Positions 63,641 through 64,000 of a stretch of 64,000 nt of DNA are shown here, one piece after another. The position numbers and the translations under genes were made by a program. The stretch is from CAZNXJ01 sp964577115 (lineage in GTDB: Bacteria > Planctomycetota > Planctomycetia > Pirellulales > Pirellulaceae): assembly GCA_964577115.1 (NCBI GenBank), contig CAZNXJ010000004.1, forward strand, positions 195,345-259,344. The letters are read 5' to 3'. Numbering within the stretch: position 1 is the stretch's first letter; each line of letters opens with the position of its first letter. The notes beneath the pieces are model-generated. The model ran no database searches and had not been told where the DNA came from. It saw nothing but the letters and a program-made list of their open reading frames with translations.

Positions 63641-63871
63641 AAAATCCAGACACCCAGAGTTCCGCCAAAATCCAGACACTCACGCCAAAATCCAGACACT
63701 CAGAGTTCAACGTCCCGGCAGAAGCTCCACGTCAACGTCAAAATCCAGACACCCAAGAAGCTCCAGCTCCAAGAAGATCCAAATCCAGACACCCAAAGTT
63801 TGACTTCCCTCCATGGGGCCAAAATCAGACACCCAACATTCGACTTCCCAGCATCAAAACCCAGACACTCA
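63641..63871. repeat. Seven irregularly spaced copies of a 16-bp repeat
   Basis: AAAATCCAGACACYCA occurs at 63641, 63667, 63687, 63740, 63780, 63821 and 63856, with 0-2 changes each. Start-to-start distances are 26, 20, 53, 40, 41 and 35. All copies have the same orientation. Between them, shorter motifs also repeat (GAAGCTCCA twice, TTYGACTTCCC twice). The array lies in non-coding DNA at the window end after a decayed gene. Confidence 0.85.
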
Positions 63872-64000
63872 AAATTATTTCCGCCACTCCAGTCGCCCCC
63901 AACGGCCGCAACGTCGCATCGACCTAACGCGGACATCCGCCGTCTTCCGCAGGCGGCCACAGCATGCTGACGACATCTTGTCACAGGGGCCGGAGAATTT
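63872..64000. other. Window end, no feature seen
   Basis: GC-rich sequence after the repeat array. I see no gene start, terminator or further repeat copy. Confidence 0.4.

Noticed and set aside
63641..63871. CRISPR array
   Set aside because: Repeat unit is only 16 bp, spacings run from 20 to 53, and no cas gene is near.
63700..63984. 94-codon minus-strand frame at the window end
   Set aside because: It translates the direct repeats, is Trp/Gly/Ser rich, and has no ribosome site or domain pattern.

Overview
The window looks like a scaffold from a planctomycete, probably a metagenome assembly. Lineage clues are a DUF1501 gene and a Gfo/Idh/MocA gene that both carry Tat leaders, a multihaem sugar-dehydrogenase protein ending in the Pirellula/Verrucomicrobium-type haem-binding domain, a DevBC-type exporter, and GC-rich coding with mixed start codons. 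There is one 100-N gap; its flanks share exactly 55 identical bases, as expected when a k=55 assembly leaves two overlapping contig ends unmerged. No species can be named from sequence alone. I recognised no tRNA, rRNA, CRISPR array or intact transposase.

Layout. 1-2489 (minus): glycogen debranching enzyme (cut by the window edge) and treZ, overlapping by 13 nt. 2901-25361 (plus): a compact biosynthetic cluster made of a fatty-acyl-AMP ligase fused to an ACP, a fully reducing PKS module (KS-AT-DH-ER-KR-ACP), a second PKS protein with KS-AT-ACP outline but lost catalytic residues, and a three-module NRPS (C-A-PCP x3, TE). 25506-35324: export genes, with a MacA/MacB-like pair, a DevB-like adaptor, two DevC-like permeases, a DevA-like ATPase fused to a cyclic-nucleotide-binding domain, and a convergent TolC-like outer-membrane lipoprotein. 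Read together, a fatty acid would be activated, extended by one saturated C2 unit, relayed without extension through the inactive PKS protein, joined to three amino acids, released by the TE, and exported across both membranes. That is an inferred N-acyl tripeptide pathway.

35532-49132: a YheT-like hydrolase, Ku, a BRCT-HTH-TPR fusion, an HPF-like protein with a sigma-region-2-like tail behind a sigma-54-type promoter, an ActP/DUF485 symporter pair, the multihaem dehydrogenase, RarD, a lipase-like lipoprotein and an intradiol dioxygenase. 49343-53423: an envelope/stress set (YihY-like protein, coiled-coil anchor, holin-X-like protein, DUF3618-like protein). 53522-62881: esterase, Tat oxidoreductase, DUF1501, an acyltransferase-type C45 peptidase, a class V aminotransferase, a GlsB-like protein behind a very good sigma-54 promoter, and a 2-hydroxyacid dehydrogenase/HpcH aldolase operon. 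62882-64000 holds no intact gene: there is a frameshifted NYN/OST-HTH remnant and then seven copies of an irregularly spaced 16-bp repeat.

Main points for follow-up are the dead PKS relay module, the cyclic-nucleotide-binding exporter ATPase, the HPF-sigma-like and BRCT-HTH-TPR fusions, the sigma-54 promoters, and the assembly artefact that changes two gene ends.
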